From an uncultured Lachnospiraceae bacterium (lineage in GTDB: Bacteria > Bacillota > Clostridia > Lachnospirales > Lachnospiraceae), in the NCBI GenBank assembly GCA_910579505.1, contig CAJTTZ010000004.1, positions 124,001 through 188,000 on the forward strand: a DNA stretch of 64,000 bases, given 5' to 3'. The translations under genes and the position numbers were made by a program. Every line of letters begins with the position of its first letter. Within the stretch, counting starts at the first letter, position 1. The notes below the pieces were generated by a model that worked only from the letters and a program-made list of their open reading frames with translations, ran no database searches and was not told the origin of the DNA. Below are positions 1 through 8,221 of the stretch, piece by piece.

Positions 1-74
1 TCCTTCGCAAAAGCAATCCAAATCTCCGGCACCAGCACGCCCTCGAGATCCAGACAAACAATATGCATACTCAT
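1..74 (-). CDS. thrH: ThrH-like HAD phosphatase, N-terminal fragment
   Basis: Only the first 24 codons lie in the window; the gene runs off the left edge. The reading frame begins M-S-M-H-I-V-C and continues LDLEGVLVPEIW, which matches the start of ThrH, the HAD-family phosphoserine phosphatase/homoserine phosphotransferase. The DLEG run is the HAD motif I, where the first Asp is the phosphorylated nucleophile. A GGAGG lies 6 bases before the ATG at 74; a second ATG at 68 is too far from it. ThrH dephosphorylates phosphoserine and can move phosphate to homoserine; which of these applies here cannot be seen. It is followed on the minus strand by nothing in the window and preceded by holA. Confidence 0.8.
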   Translation of the reverse strand, partial: MSMHIVCLDLEGVLVPEIWIAFAK

Positions 75-173
75 GTAATGCCTCCAATTATCCCATGTAA
101 GTAAATGACGATAAACGCTCATTCCACCCACTATTGTACTGTAAATATACCCTTTTGCGCAACCGGAAGTTTT

Positions 174-1193
174 TCACCCGTCGGCAGACTTCTGTCTGAC
201 TGCGGATTTTGCCGGCTGCATGCTGCTTTTTACGATCAGGAGCTCCACGCTCATCACGTCGTTCATCCTTCCCGTCTTGACTGCCTCCTCCGTCTCCACA
301 CAGTCCGCCAGCGCCCGCTTTAACTCCGCCTCCTTAAATTTCGCCGCCTGGCTGACATATTTTCCGGCGATAAACCCTTTAAGCCCTACTTTCTCACCGA
401 TGGAGCGCGTATCATAACCTTTGTTCTTTAATTCCTTCACCTGCAAAAGCAGATTAAACTGTCTGGCGATCAGAAACAGAATCCGCATGGGCGGCTCTTT
501 TAAAGTCAGCAGATCATAGTACAGTTCCATCGCTTTTTTCTGCTTTTTGTCCGCAACAGCCTCCACCATGTCAAAGATACGGCTGCCGATCTGCCGGACA
601 CAGACCGCCTCGATATCCTGCGCCGTGACCACATCCCGCTCCAGGGCGTAACAGACCAGTTTCTCCACCTCGCCGCGGATGTTTTCCATATCCGTACCCG
701 TCTTTTCCAAGAAAAAATCCAGATCCCGCTGGGTGATCCGCTTGCCGTCCTTCATGAGAAGTTCCGCAACCCAGCGTTTCAGCACACCATCGTCGGGCGT
801 TTTGCACTCGATCACCCGTCCCTTTGCCGTAACCGCCTTGTAGAGTTTACTCCTCTTGTCAACCTCCGCCTCCACGAACAGGAAATAGGCGCTGGGCGCA
901 GGGTCCGCCAGATACGCCGCCAGGTCTTCTCCGCCTTTCTTGAAAAAGCCGCTGTTTTCTATGACAAGCACCCTTCTCTCGGCAAGAAAAGGCATGGTCT
1001 GCGCCAGATCAATCACCTCTCCCGGCACGATGCCTTTTCCCTCGAAACAGTTCAGGTTCATCAGGTCACCGTCACCCATAAGGGCCTTTTTGACCCTGTC
1101 CCTGTACTGCCTGCGCAGATACGCCTCATCCCCGCACAGAAGATATGCCTGTTTTAATGTTCCTTCCCGGATTTCTTCGTTTAACTTTTTCAT
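174..1193 (-). CDS. holA: DNA polymerase III delta subunit
   Basis: This 339-residue protein has the expected length and the N-terminal pattern of HolA (LKQAYLLCGDEAYLRRQYRD), the clamp-loader subunit that opens the beta sliding clamp. It has a RecA-like AAA+ core at about residues 15-160 without a working Walker A motif, as is normal for delta, followed by lid and collar helical domains. I chose the internal Met at 1193 because the 22 residues before it do not resemble the family. No strong Shine-Dalgarno is visible before it. It lies just downstream of comEC, with which it is often paired in Firmicutes, and is probably read from the same transcript. Confidence 0.93.
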   Translation of the reverse strand: MKKLNEEIREGTLKQAYLLCGDEAYLRRQYRDRVKKALMGDGDLMNLNCFEGKGIVPGEVIDLAQTMPFLAERRVLVIENSGFFKKGGEDLAAYLADPAPSAYFLFVEAEVDKRSKLYKAVTAKGRVIECKTPDDGVLKRWVAELLMKDGKRITQRDLDFFLEKTGTDMENIRGEVEKLVCYALERDVVTAQDIEAVCVRQIGSRIFDMVEAVADKKQKKAMELYYDLLTLKEPPMRILFLIARQFNLLLQVKELKNKGYDTRSIGEKVGLKGFIAGKYVSQAAKFKEAELKRALADCVETEEAVKTGRMNDVMSVELLIVKSSMQPAKSAVRQKSADG

Positions 1194-1230
1194 ACTATGA
1201 TTATATGTAATGTGAGATAGCCGGTCAAGG

Positions 1231-3585
1231 TTATTGTTTGGACAAATACTCCTCCACATACACGCCCCCGTTCTTCACCCGGACTGTCACCGCCCCGCCC
1301 ACAGGCGTCTGGTAAATCCGGCATTCCCGGTCTGCAAGCCGCGCAAGCGTCTCTTTATGGGGATGCCCGTAAGAATTATCCCGCCCTGCGGAGATAAACG
1401 CAATCCGCGGACTGGCCACTTCCAAAAAGGATGCCTCCGTGGAGTTTTTCGAGCCGTGGTGCGCGACCTTGAGCAGCGTAATCTGCCCGGAAAGCCGGCC
1501 TGTCCTGCGCATGTCCGACAGCCTCTCTGTCACAAGGCGCTCGCCCTCCCCTTCCAGGTCCCCTGTAAAGAGGGCGGAGAAGTTTTCGTAATTCAGATAG
1601 AGTACGGTGGAACCCGCATTGGCGTCTGAGTTTACATAACTTTTAGCCGGGTGTATACAGGTTAACATAAGTTTCCCATTCTGCAAATGTTCTCCCTCGT
1701 GAAGCAGCCGCACGGGAATGCCGCAGCCCTGCGCCAGCGCCGCAAGTCCCAGATAATTTTCGTCCCTGCACTCCTTTGCCAGATCGGGCAGATACAGGCA
1801 GCCGATCTCTATTCCCGTCCCCTCACAGTCCGCCATCAGCCCCTTAATCCCGCTTATGTGGTCCGCGTCCGAATGGGTGACAAACGCCGCATTAAGACGT
1901 CTCACGCCCCGGTATTTCAAAAATGGGATGATCTGATACGTCTCCACTTCCTTTCGGTCCAAGCTGCCGCCGTCGATCAGGTAGTGCCCTCCCTGCCCGT
2001 CCGCCAGATAAATACAGTCGCCCTGCCCGATATCCAACATGGTGATTTCGAAGCCCTGCGGCATCCGAAAGCCCAAAAGAAACACCGCCCCGAAAACTGC
2101 GCACCAGAAAGATCCCTTTTTTCCCTTTTCCCTCTTTCCCACAAGGAATACCGCCGCCGAAAGAAGCGCAAGATACGCCGCAGCCTGCCAGTTCTCGGGA
2201 CGTCCTGCGACCCACTGCCGTCCGGGCAGCCGCACGACAAACGCGGCGCATTTCTCGTAAAGGGTCAAAATCCACACGCCCGGGACAGCCGCCAGGCGTC
2301 CAAGCGGCAGCAGACATGCCGCGGCTCCCATAGCCGCAATGCCGCTCAGGAAAAGCGCTCCCATGCAGGGAATCACGATCAGGTTTAAAAGCACGGAATA
2401 GGGCGGAAATTCGTAATAGAAACACAGATACACGGGAAGGGTACAAAGGGAAATCCAGATGCCCGCAAACAGCGCCTGCAAAAGACGGTTCCCCACAGGA
2501 AAGCGGTCTGGCAGCACAGGGAAGTGCCGGGACACCGACGGCAGAAGCCCGATGCCGCACACCGCGCCGAAGGAGAAGAGAAAGCCGCTCTGCGTCAGAT
2601 AAAGCGGCTGCTGCACAAGAATCAGAAGCGCAGCCGTCGTCATCGCCGTCAGCAGATCGTAGGTTCTGCCGCACAGACCGGCACACAGTTTCAGGCCGAA
2701 CATCACGAACGCCCTGACAATGGAGATCCCCATGCCCGTCATGACCCCGTAGCTGTACATCAATGCCACAGTTAATATTATGTTAACCAATTTAGGAGCC
2801 TGCAGACGCTGCAGCAGCCTGTGAAAGCCCATTCCCAGAATCGAAAGGTGAAGACCGCTTATCGCCAGAATATGTATGATGCCGTTTTGCCGGTACAGGC
2901 TCTTGATCCCCTCATCGAGCATCGCCTTCTCCCCCAGGAGCATGGCTCCCATAATCGACGCCTCCTTTTCGGGGTAACAGGCGTCAATGAGGAGCGACAG
3001 ATACTCCCTGACACGGTACAGCCACTCGCGAAAGGAAGAAAAGTGCCGGCCCTCTGCAAGGCACGCCGCCTTCATCAGCCTGCCCTGCTGCCCCGAGACG
3101 CGGTAATAATCCGCCGCGTCAAACTCCCCCGGGTTCGCTGCATGCGCAAACGGGCGAAACTTCCCTTCCACCAAAACAATACTTCCCATGGCCGGGTTTT
3201 CCTCCGCCCTTAGATAGCATAAAATCCCCGCGATCTCCTCTGTGCCCGCAAGGCGTATCCTTTCCCCATTTTTTTCTAACAGTTTTTGAATTTTCTTTAC
3301 GGAATCTGCAGCGTTTGAATTGGTATAAGCTGTGTCAGAATCTGCTAAGATTTGTTGCAGAACGGATATCTGATCCGTTTTCAGAATGATGACCTGCTCC
3401 AAAGTGACCACGAGAACTTCCTCCGAGCCGGAAATCCTGCGCTCCTTCCACTCCACACGTCCCACGGCGGCGACCGTCTCCCCGTCGAGGGCGCCGTAAT
3501 CCGGCGAACCGTGCGGAATCAGGTTTATCCCAAGAAGCAGAACCATCACAAATGCCAGCCCGAGCAGGCATAATGGTCTGCGCAT
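1231..3585 (-). CDS. comEC: ComEC/Rec2 DNA-uptake channel
   Basis: This 784-residue polytopic membrane protein is the family's normal size. It has an N-terminal DUF4131 segment with two membrane helices, the Competence domain with about eight helices (near residues 190-500; the ISGLHLSILG signature is clear) and a C-terminal metallo-beta-lactamase-like domain with HSDADHISG and AHHGSKNST. ComEC forms the channel that takes single-stranded DNA into the cytoplasm; the MBL domain is thought to degrade the other strand. AGGAGG lies 7 bases before the ATG. comEA lies about 3 kb upstream, separated by a two-component system. Three exact copies of the window's GTTWACATAA repeat lie inside the gene (1630-1639, 1661-1670, 2778-2787). 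Confidence 0.95.
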   Translation of the reverse strand: MRRPLCLLGLAFVMVLLLGINLIPHGSPDYGALDGETVAAVGRVEWKERRISGSEEVLVVTLEQVIILKTDQISVLQQILADSDTAYTNSNAADSVKKIQKLLEKNGERIRLAGTEEIAGILCYLRAEENPAMGSIVLVEGKFRPFAHAANPGEFDAADYYRVSGQQGRLMKAACLAEGRHFSSFREWLYRVREYLSLLIDACYPEKEASIMGAMLLGEKAMLDEGIKSLYRQNGIIHILAISGLHLSILGMGFHRLLQRLQAPKLVNIILTVALMYSYGVMTGMGISIVRAFVMFGLKLCAGLCGRTYDLLTAMTTAALLILVQQPLYLTQSGFLFSFGAVCGIGLLPSVSRHFPVLPDRFPVGNRLLQALFAGIWISLCTLPVYLCFYYEFPPYSVLLNLIVIPCMGALFLSGIAAMGAAACLLPLGRLAAVPGVWILTLYEKCAAFVVRLPGRQWVAGRPENWQAAAYLALLSAAVFLVGKREKGKKGSFWCAVFGAVFLLGFRMPQGFEITMLDIGQGDCIYLADGQGGHYLIDGGSLDRKEVETYQIIPFLKYRGVRRLNAAFVTHSDADHISGIKGLMADCEGTGIEIGCLYLPDLAKECRDENYLGLAALAQGCGIPVRLLHEGEHLQNGKLMLTCIHPAKSYVNSDANAGSTVLYLNYENFSALFTGDLEGEGERLVTERLSDMRRTGRLSGQITLLKVAHHGSKNSTEASFLEVASPRIAFISAGRDNSYGHPHKETLARLADRECRIYQTPVGGAVTVRVKNGGVYVEEYLSKQ

Positions 3586-3636
3586 ATTTGTCCTCCTTGT
3601 ATTATTTATGATAGTAATTTCATTTATACAATTTAA

Positions 3637-4563
3637 TCAGTCTAAAATATCCAAGTTTCTCTCAAACACATTGTTCAGGCTCATATTTTCCCGGTATGAA
3701 ATGTTTGACTCCCCGTTTACGGCTATCTGCACCCGGTTCACATGGGAAAGCTCCACCAGAGAATTGGTAATGGAATAAATGGTCACGTCGGAGGCGACGT
3801 TGTAGGGCTGGTTGAGAAAGTCATTGCTCAGGTTTACATAACACGTCCCATCCTTCACAGTGACACTCACAATCTTCGTTGTCGGATTGATAGTAGGGTA
3901 TGCCCCTTCCGCCATCGGTCCTTCCACCAGCTTTTCCACCACCAGCTTTTCCAGCGCAATATTACTGTTGTACACCACGTTACGGCGGTTCTCCTCCACC
4001 AGGCTGTCCCCCGTGTCGTTGGCAAAATAAAGTTTCAGGTCCACTTTTTCATAGGCATTGATCTCATTGCCCGCATTCTCGATAAAGGTGTCCGCCGCCA
4101 TCACCCCGACAACCGTTCCTGCCGCGTCCGTCAGCTGCTCGCCCTTGACCGTAAACGCCATGCGCTCCACGCCCGGTATCTGCGTCAGCGTCCTTACAAT
4201 GGAGGCGCGCACAAGAATCTCTCTCGTGCCCCGCAGATTTTTGTAGCCCTCGTCAAAATCTAACGTCAGCAGACCGTTGTCCAGCGTATATCCCTCCACC
4301 GAAATTTCTTTCCCAAGCAGCGTCTCGTACTCCATTTTTTCCGAGATATGGGAAAGCTGGTCCAAAAGCTCCTCAAACAAAAGCCCACCGTCCGTAGTTT
4401 CGGTCACATACTCCCGCTCGACGATCTTAGTCTCCTCATTGTTTACATAATATATTTTATAAGCCGCGCCTTCCTGCGTCTGCTGTCTGTTCCCACAGGC
4501 AGTAAGCAGAAGCAGCCCCATAATGAGAACCGCAGCCAAAAAAAGATGCACCACCTTTTTCAT
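3637..4563 (-). CDS. GerMN-domain lipoprotein
   Basis: The protein (308 residues) starts with a lipoprotein signal, a hydrophobic run ending in LLTAC at about residue 23, so it should be anchored outside the membrane. Two GerMN-type domains follow, at about residues 70-160 and 190-300. GerM of Bacillus acts in sporulation and germination, but the same domain occurs in LpqB, the lipoprotein encoded after the MtrA-MtrB two-component system of actinobacteria. Here the gene directly follows a response regulator and histidine kinase, so a role in modulating the kinase is plausible; this is inference. The ATG at 4563 was chosen because GGAGG lies 5 bases upstream. Two exact GTTWACATAA repeats are embedded, both read as Tyr-Val-Asn. 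Confidence 0.85.
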   Translation of the reverse strand: MKKVVHLFLAAVLIMGLLLLTACGNRQQTQEGAAYKIYYVNNEETKIVEREYVTETTDGGLLFEELLDQLSHISEKMEYETLLGKEISVEGYTLDNGLLTLDFDEGYKNLRGTREILVRASIVRTLTQIPGVERMAFTVKGEQLTDAAGTVVGVMAADTFIENAGNEINAYEKVDLKLYFANDTGDSLVEENRRNVVYNSNIALEKLVVEKLVEGPMAEGAYPTINPTTKIVSVTVKDGTCYVNLSNDFLNQPYNVASDVTIYSITNSLVELSHVNRVQIAVNGESNISYRENMSLNNVFERNLDILD

Positions 4564-4579
4564 ACCAGCCTCCGTCTCC

Positions 4580-6082
4580 TTAAACCGCAATGTATTTTAA
4601 CGGGATTTTTACCGTAAAATCGGTGCCCTCCCCCTCAATGCTTGTCACCTTGATCGAGCCCCTGTGCATGAGAATCGCGCTTTTTGTTATGGCAAGCCCA
4701 AGCCCCGTGCCGCCAATCTCCCTGGAACGGGATTTGTCCACACGGTAAAAACGCTCGTAGATATGCTCCAGCGCATCCTGCGGGATACCCACGCCGGAAT
4801 CCTCCACCTTCACCGTAAAGAACTGGTGGTCAGCGTCCAGCGTCACCTTCACGAACCCGTGTTCCTTATTATACTTGATCGCATTCTCCACGAGATTGGA
4901 GAGCGCGAGCGTAAGCTTCACTTCATCCACCGACGCTGTCACGGGGCGCAGGCTCTCATAGACAAGCTGCACATCCCTGCGCTGTGCAATCGGGCGCAGC
5001 CGCCTCATAATCAGTTCCACAAGGGCGTTGATGTCCACCTCCGAAATATTCAGGTCAGCCGAAGTCCTGTCCATCTTTACGAGGGAGAGCAGGTCGTTGA
5101 TGATCTTATCCTCCCTCTCAATCTCCGCCGCAATATCGATCATAAATTCCTGATAGACCGCGAGCGGCACGTCTTTCTGGGTAATCAGGGAATCCGCCAG
5201 CACCTTCATTGACGTGATCGGCGTCCGCAGTTCATGTGACACGTTCGACACAAACTCCTGCCTGGAATCATCCAGCATCTTCATGCGCCCGAGTACCCGG
5301 TTAAAGGCGTCCCCGATATGCTCCGTCTCCAGACAGTCCGTCACGGAAATCGGATCGTTCGTATAGCCCTCCTGCACCTGGTCCAGCGCCGCTATGATCT
5401 TTTTAAAAGGGGCGAAAAGGAACTTGGACACCAGAAGCGTCACCACGAAAATCAGCACGCCCACAATGGACATCAATATCACCGCCTGATGGTTCAGGAT
5501 ATCCATGGTCGCAATGATATTGTCGTTGGATGCGCTCACCAGCATAATACCCCGCACAAGTTCGATCCGCTCCCCGGCTCCTACCGGCAGGTCCGCCTCC
5601 AACGTCTCCGTGATGGGTATGGTCATCTCTATATAACCGTTTTCCCTGTCGTACCGGCTGGTGACCTCGCCGCCCAGACAGCGGATGACCTCCTCCGAGA
5701 TAATCGTTTTTCCCTCGCTGATGCCGTAAGTGTCTTTCACAATCCGAAGATTTGCATCTATGACAAGCACGCGGCCGTCATACAGATTTGAGAGCTGTTC
5801 CAGCTCCGCATTGATGACTTCGGAAGAGGTGTCCTGCAGATAATGGTAGGTAATCAGATGATTGGCAAGAATCCTGACCTGGGTGGAAATGTCAGAAGTT
5901 CTGACATTTACCGCCCGCTGCTCGTAATTTTGCAGGATCGCATAGCGCATGATAAAACATGGAATCAGCCCGACAATGAGCAGAATCAGAAAAATACGCC
6001 CCTTCAGGCTTTTTAAGAATTTAATTTGACGTAAATGTAATTTAAGCAAAGTAGTATCCAACGCCCCACTTCGTCCGCACAT
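4580..6082 (-). CDS. Sensor histidine kinase, WalK/PhoR type
   Basis: This 500-residue kinase has one membrane helix at about residues 28-48, an extracytoplasmic sensor of about 145 residues, a second helix near 200-225, a HAMP linker, a HisKA domain with VSHELRTP (His about 283) and an HATPase domain with the N box near SNLVENAIKYN and GTGLGLAI. It would phosphorylate the response regulator encoded just upstream. The open frame begins at 6082, inside the regulator gene (40-base overlap); a TTG start nearer the first helix is also possible, so the start is uncertain. The extracellular signal is unknown. The GerMN lipoprotein gene follows after 16 bases, so the three probably form one operon. 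Confidence 0.9.
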   Translation of the reverse strand: MCGRSGALDTTLLKLHLRQIKFLKSLKGRIFLILLIVGLIPCFIMRYAILQNYEQRAVNVRTSDISTQVRILANHLITYHYLQDTSSEVINAELEQLSNLYDGRVLVIDANLRIVKDTYGISEGKTIISEEVIRCLGGEVTSRYDRENGYIEMTIPITETLEADLPVGAGERIELVRGIMLVSASNDNIIATMDILNHQAVILMSIVGVLIFVVTLLVSKFLFAPFKKIIAALDQVQEGYTNDPISVTDCLETEHIGDAFNRVLGRMKMLDDSRQEFVSNVSHELRTPITSMKVLADSLITQKDVPLAVYQEFMIDIAAEIEREDKIINDLLSLVKMDRTSADLNISEVDINALVELIMRRLRPIAQRRDVQLVYESLRPVTASVDEVKLTLALSNLVENAIKYNKEHGFVKVTLDADHQFFTVKVEDSGVGIPQDALEHIYERFYRVDKSRSREIGGTGLGLAITKSAILMHRGSIKVTSIEGEGTDFTVKIPLKYIAV

Positions 6083-6731
6083 ACGCGGGTTCTCCGGGCA
6101 CTTCCTCTATTTTTTCGCGCAGCCTCCTGATATGTACGTCCACAGTCCGCACATCGCCGGGATAATCGGTTCCCCAAACCAGCTTCAAAAGCTCTTCCCT
6201 GCCGTACACCTTTCCGGCATTCCGCATCAAAAGCTCCAGCACCTCGAACTCTTTGGCTGTCAGATTGATCTCCCGATCCTTGATGTACACCCTCCTGCTC
6301 TCGCAGTCAAGGCGCATATCGCCCCGCTCTACGATCTTAACCGCCTCTTTTTTCTCCGGCGTCTGGCGGTTCGTCCTGCGCATAATCGCCTTGATTCTTG
6401 CCTTTACTTCCAAAATGTTAAAAGGTTTCGTGATATAGTCGTCCGCGCCGTAGTCAAGCCCCAGAATCTTATCCATATCATCGCCCTTTGCCGTCAGCAT
6501 GACAATCGGCACATTGGAAAAACCGCGGATCTGCTGGCACACCTCAAAGCCCGTCATTTTTGGCAGCATCACGTCCAGAAGGATCATGTCGTACGCATTC
6601 TCCTCCGCCAGTTTCAGGGCTTCTTCCCCGTCGTAGGCACAGTCCACTTCCATACCGTCCTGTTCCAGACTGAACCGAATCCCTTTCACGATCAACTTTT
6701 CATCATCCACTACCAAAACTCTCTGTGCCAT
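6042..6731 (-). CDS. OmpR-family response regulator
   Basis: The 229-residue protein has a receiver domain (residues 1-120) with the acidic pair DD at 9-10, the phosphoacceptor Asp53 in LLDVMLP, and the conserved Lys in ITKPF. A winged-helix DNA-binding domain follows (about 130-229), ending in the RTKWGVGYYF signature of the OmpR/PhoB group. It is close in type to WalR/PhoP of Firmicutes, but the target genes cannot be read from the sequence, and no YycHIJ-type partners are present. A purine-rich GGGAG precedes the ATG. It is the first gene of the regulator-kinase-GerMN unit. Confidence 0.92.
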   Translation of the reverse strand: MAQRVLVVDDEKLIVKGIRFSLEQDGMEVDCAYDGEEALKLAEENAYDMILLDVMLPKMTGFEVCQQIRGFSNVPIVMLTAKGDDMDKILGLDYGADDYITKPFNILEVKARIKAIMRRTNRQTPEKKEAVKIVERGDMRLDCESRRVYIKDREINLTAKEFEVLELLMRNAGKVYGREELLKLVWGTDYPGDVRTVDVHIRRLREKIEEVPGEPAYVRTKWGVGYYFA

Positions 6732-6754
6732 ACTCCCTGTCCCTGTCTTTCTTT

Positions 6755-7552
6755 CTAGTTTACACTGATGCTGTCCTTTATTTTCTCGTACATGCCTTCT
6801 TTGATGCCGTTTACCTTCATTATGTCTTCCGGCTTCTCAAAGGCGCCGTGGGATTCCCTGTAAGCCGCTATCGCCGCAGCCCTTGTCGCGCCGATGCCCG
6901 GAATCTCGCAAAGCATAGCTTCCGACGCGGTGTTAATGTTGATCCGTCCGCCTGACGCCGCAGACGCCCCTGCATCTGCGCCTTGGCCGGTACTTTTTCC
7001 ATCCCCGGATGCACCGCCCACAATGCCGATCTCTTTCACTGCATGGTCCTGCGGCTTCCCCGCCGCCAGAGACGTCTCCCGCTCTCCATCTGCCGACGCT
7101 TCCTCCTGTGTGGGAATCACCAGTTTCACGCCGTCGTCCAGAATCTGTGCTTGGTTTACATAATTCTGCTCCGCACCCTCCGCAAAGCCGCCTGCCAGCT
7201 CCACCGCCTCGTAGACGCGGCTTCCCGCCTCCAGTTCATAAACGCCAGGCTTTACAACCGCGCCGCAGACATGGACATAAATCACGCCGGGCTGTGCCGC
7301 CGCGCTCTCCTGCCCAGACACCGGTGCGGGGGACATATCCGTAACCCCGGTCTCACCGCCCTGAATGTCCCGGTGCTCTTCCTCCGGCGTGCCCGCGCTG
7401 TCTCCCGCCGTAGGCGCATCCTGCGCTGTCTCCCCAGACAGCAGTAAAAGTTCTTCTTTCTTCGTGCAGCCGCACAACAGCAACAGCAGAGCGAGTGCCA
7501 AGCCCGTCTGCCATATCCTGTCCGTCTGCATTTTTCTCTTTTTCATCTGCAT
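6755..7552 (-). CDS. comEA: ComEA-like DNA-binding lipoprotein
   Basis: The 265-residue protein begins with a hydrophobic segment ending LLLLCGC, a lipobox, rather than the plain membrane anchor of Bacillus ComEA. A SLBB-type domain follows at about residues 88-155 (VHVCGAVVKPGVYEL) and two helix-hairpin-helix motifs close the protein (ININTASEAMLCEIPGIG). ComEA binds incoming double-stranded DNA outside the membrane and passes it to ComEC, whose gene lies about 3 kb downstream. Between the two domains is a low-complexity, Gly/Ala-rich linker. GGGAG lies 3 bases before the first ATG. A GTTWACATAA copy at 7154-7163 is read as Tyr-Val-Asn. Confidence 0.9.
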   Translation of the reverse strand: MQMKKRKMQTDRIWQTGLALALLLLLCGCTKKEELLLLSGETAQDAPTAGDSAGTPEEEHRDIQGGETGVTDMSPAPVSGQESAAAQPGVIYVHVCGAVVKPGVYELEAGSRVYEAVELAGGFAEGAEQNYVNQAQILDDGVKLVIPTQEEASADGERETSLAAGKPQDHAVKEIGIVGGASGDGKSTGQGADAGASAASGGRININTASEAMLCEIPGIGATRAAAIAAYRESHGAFEKPEDIMKVNGIKEGMYEKIKDSISVN

Positions 7553-7631
7553 AGTCTCCCTTCCGGGCTTCTTCGCCCTCTGGGAGGTTTCCCGCTATGC
7601 GCTGTATTTTTATTGTAAAATAAATCTCAGC

Positions 7632-8063
7632 CTATGTCCACTTAAAAATAACGATTCCGGCAATCATCACGCCCGCTCCCAACAGCTTTTTCATCTCAAG
7701 CGGCTGCTTCTCCACCCCGAAAAGCCCGAGAACTTCAATGACATAGGCGATGATAAGCTGGGATACCACGATAAACATAACCGACCGCGCGGGTCCGAGC
7801 TGCTCCATGCTCTTAATCACGGTGTAAGTGATAAACGTACCGATGGCGCCGCCAAGCAGCATATATTTCGGCTCCACCTTTAGGAGCGAGGCAAAGGAAG
7901 CGCGGTCCGTGGCAAGCCATACGGCAAGGCAGACCAAAAGCGCCGTAAACTGCACGAAAGCATTTGCCACCCAGACACCAGACTGCTTGGTGACCTGCGT
8001 GTTAAAGACGCCCTGCACGCTCATCAGCGCGCCGGATAAAATAGCGATCCAAAATCCTAACAT
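7632..8063 (-). CDS. DMT-superfamily transporter, YdcZ/DUF606 type
   Basis: This 143-residue protein is almost wholly hydrophobic, with about five membrane helices, and has the pattern of the YdcZ (DUF606) branch of the drug/metabolite transporter superfamily: GALMSVQGVFNTQV near the N-terminus and a C-terminal helix GAGVMIAGIVIF. Such half-size members often work as pairs; no partner gene adjoins it here, so it may form a homodimer. The substrate is unknown. GGAGGGAACT precedes the ATG. It follows comEA's upstream side and is separated from the next gene by a terminator-like hairpin. Confidence 0.8.
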   Translation of the reverse strand: MLGFWIAILSGALMSVQGVFNTQVTKQSGVWVANAFVQFTALLVCLAVWLATDRASFASLLKVEPKYMLLGGAIGTFITYTVIKSMEQLGPARSVMFIVVSQLIIAYVIEVLGLFGVEKQPLEMKKLLGAGVMIAGIVIFKWT

Positions 8064-8132
8064 AGTTCCCTCCTGTTATACCTTACACACAGGCAGGCGC
8101 GAAATGCTTCGCCTTCCTATGCGCGAAAAAGA

Positions 8133-8162
8133 AAGACAAGCCAGATTACTCTGTCTTGTCTT
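8133..8162 (-). terminator. Rho-independent terminator after the solute-binding gene
   Basis: On the minus strand AAGACAAG pairs with CTTGTCTT across a 14-base loop, followed by a T-rich tract. It lies 60 bases after the stop codon of the gene at 8222-9739 and before the DMT transporter gene. Confidence 0.6.
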
Positions 8163-8221
8163 AGGTTGACCATATCAGTCGGTAATTATTCTCATCCGTA
8201 ACAGAACGGCAAAGCCCGCTG

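Noticed and set aside
1892..2686. 264-codon frame inside comEC in another frame
   Set aside because: Overlaps conserved comEC sequence and has an Arg/Ser/Cys-rich composition typical of a shadow.
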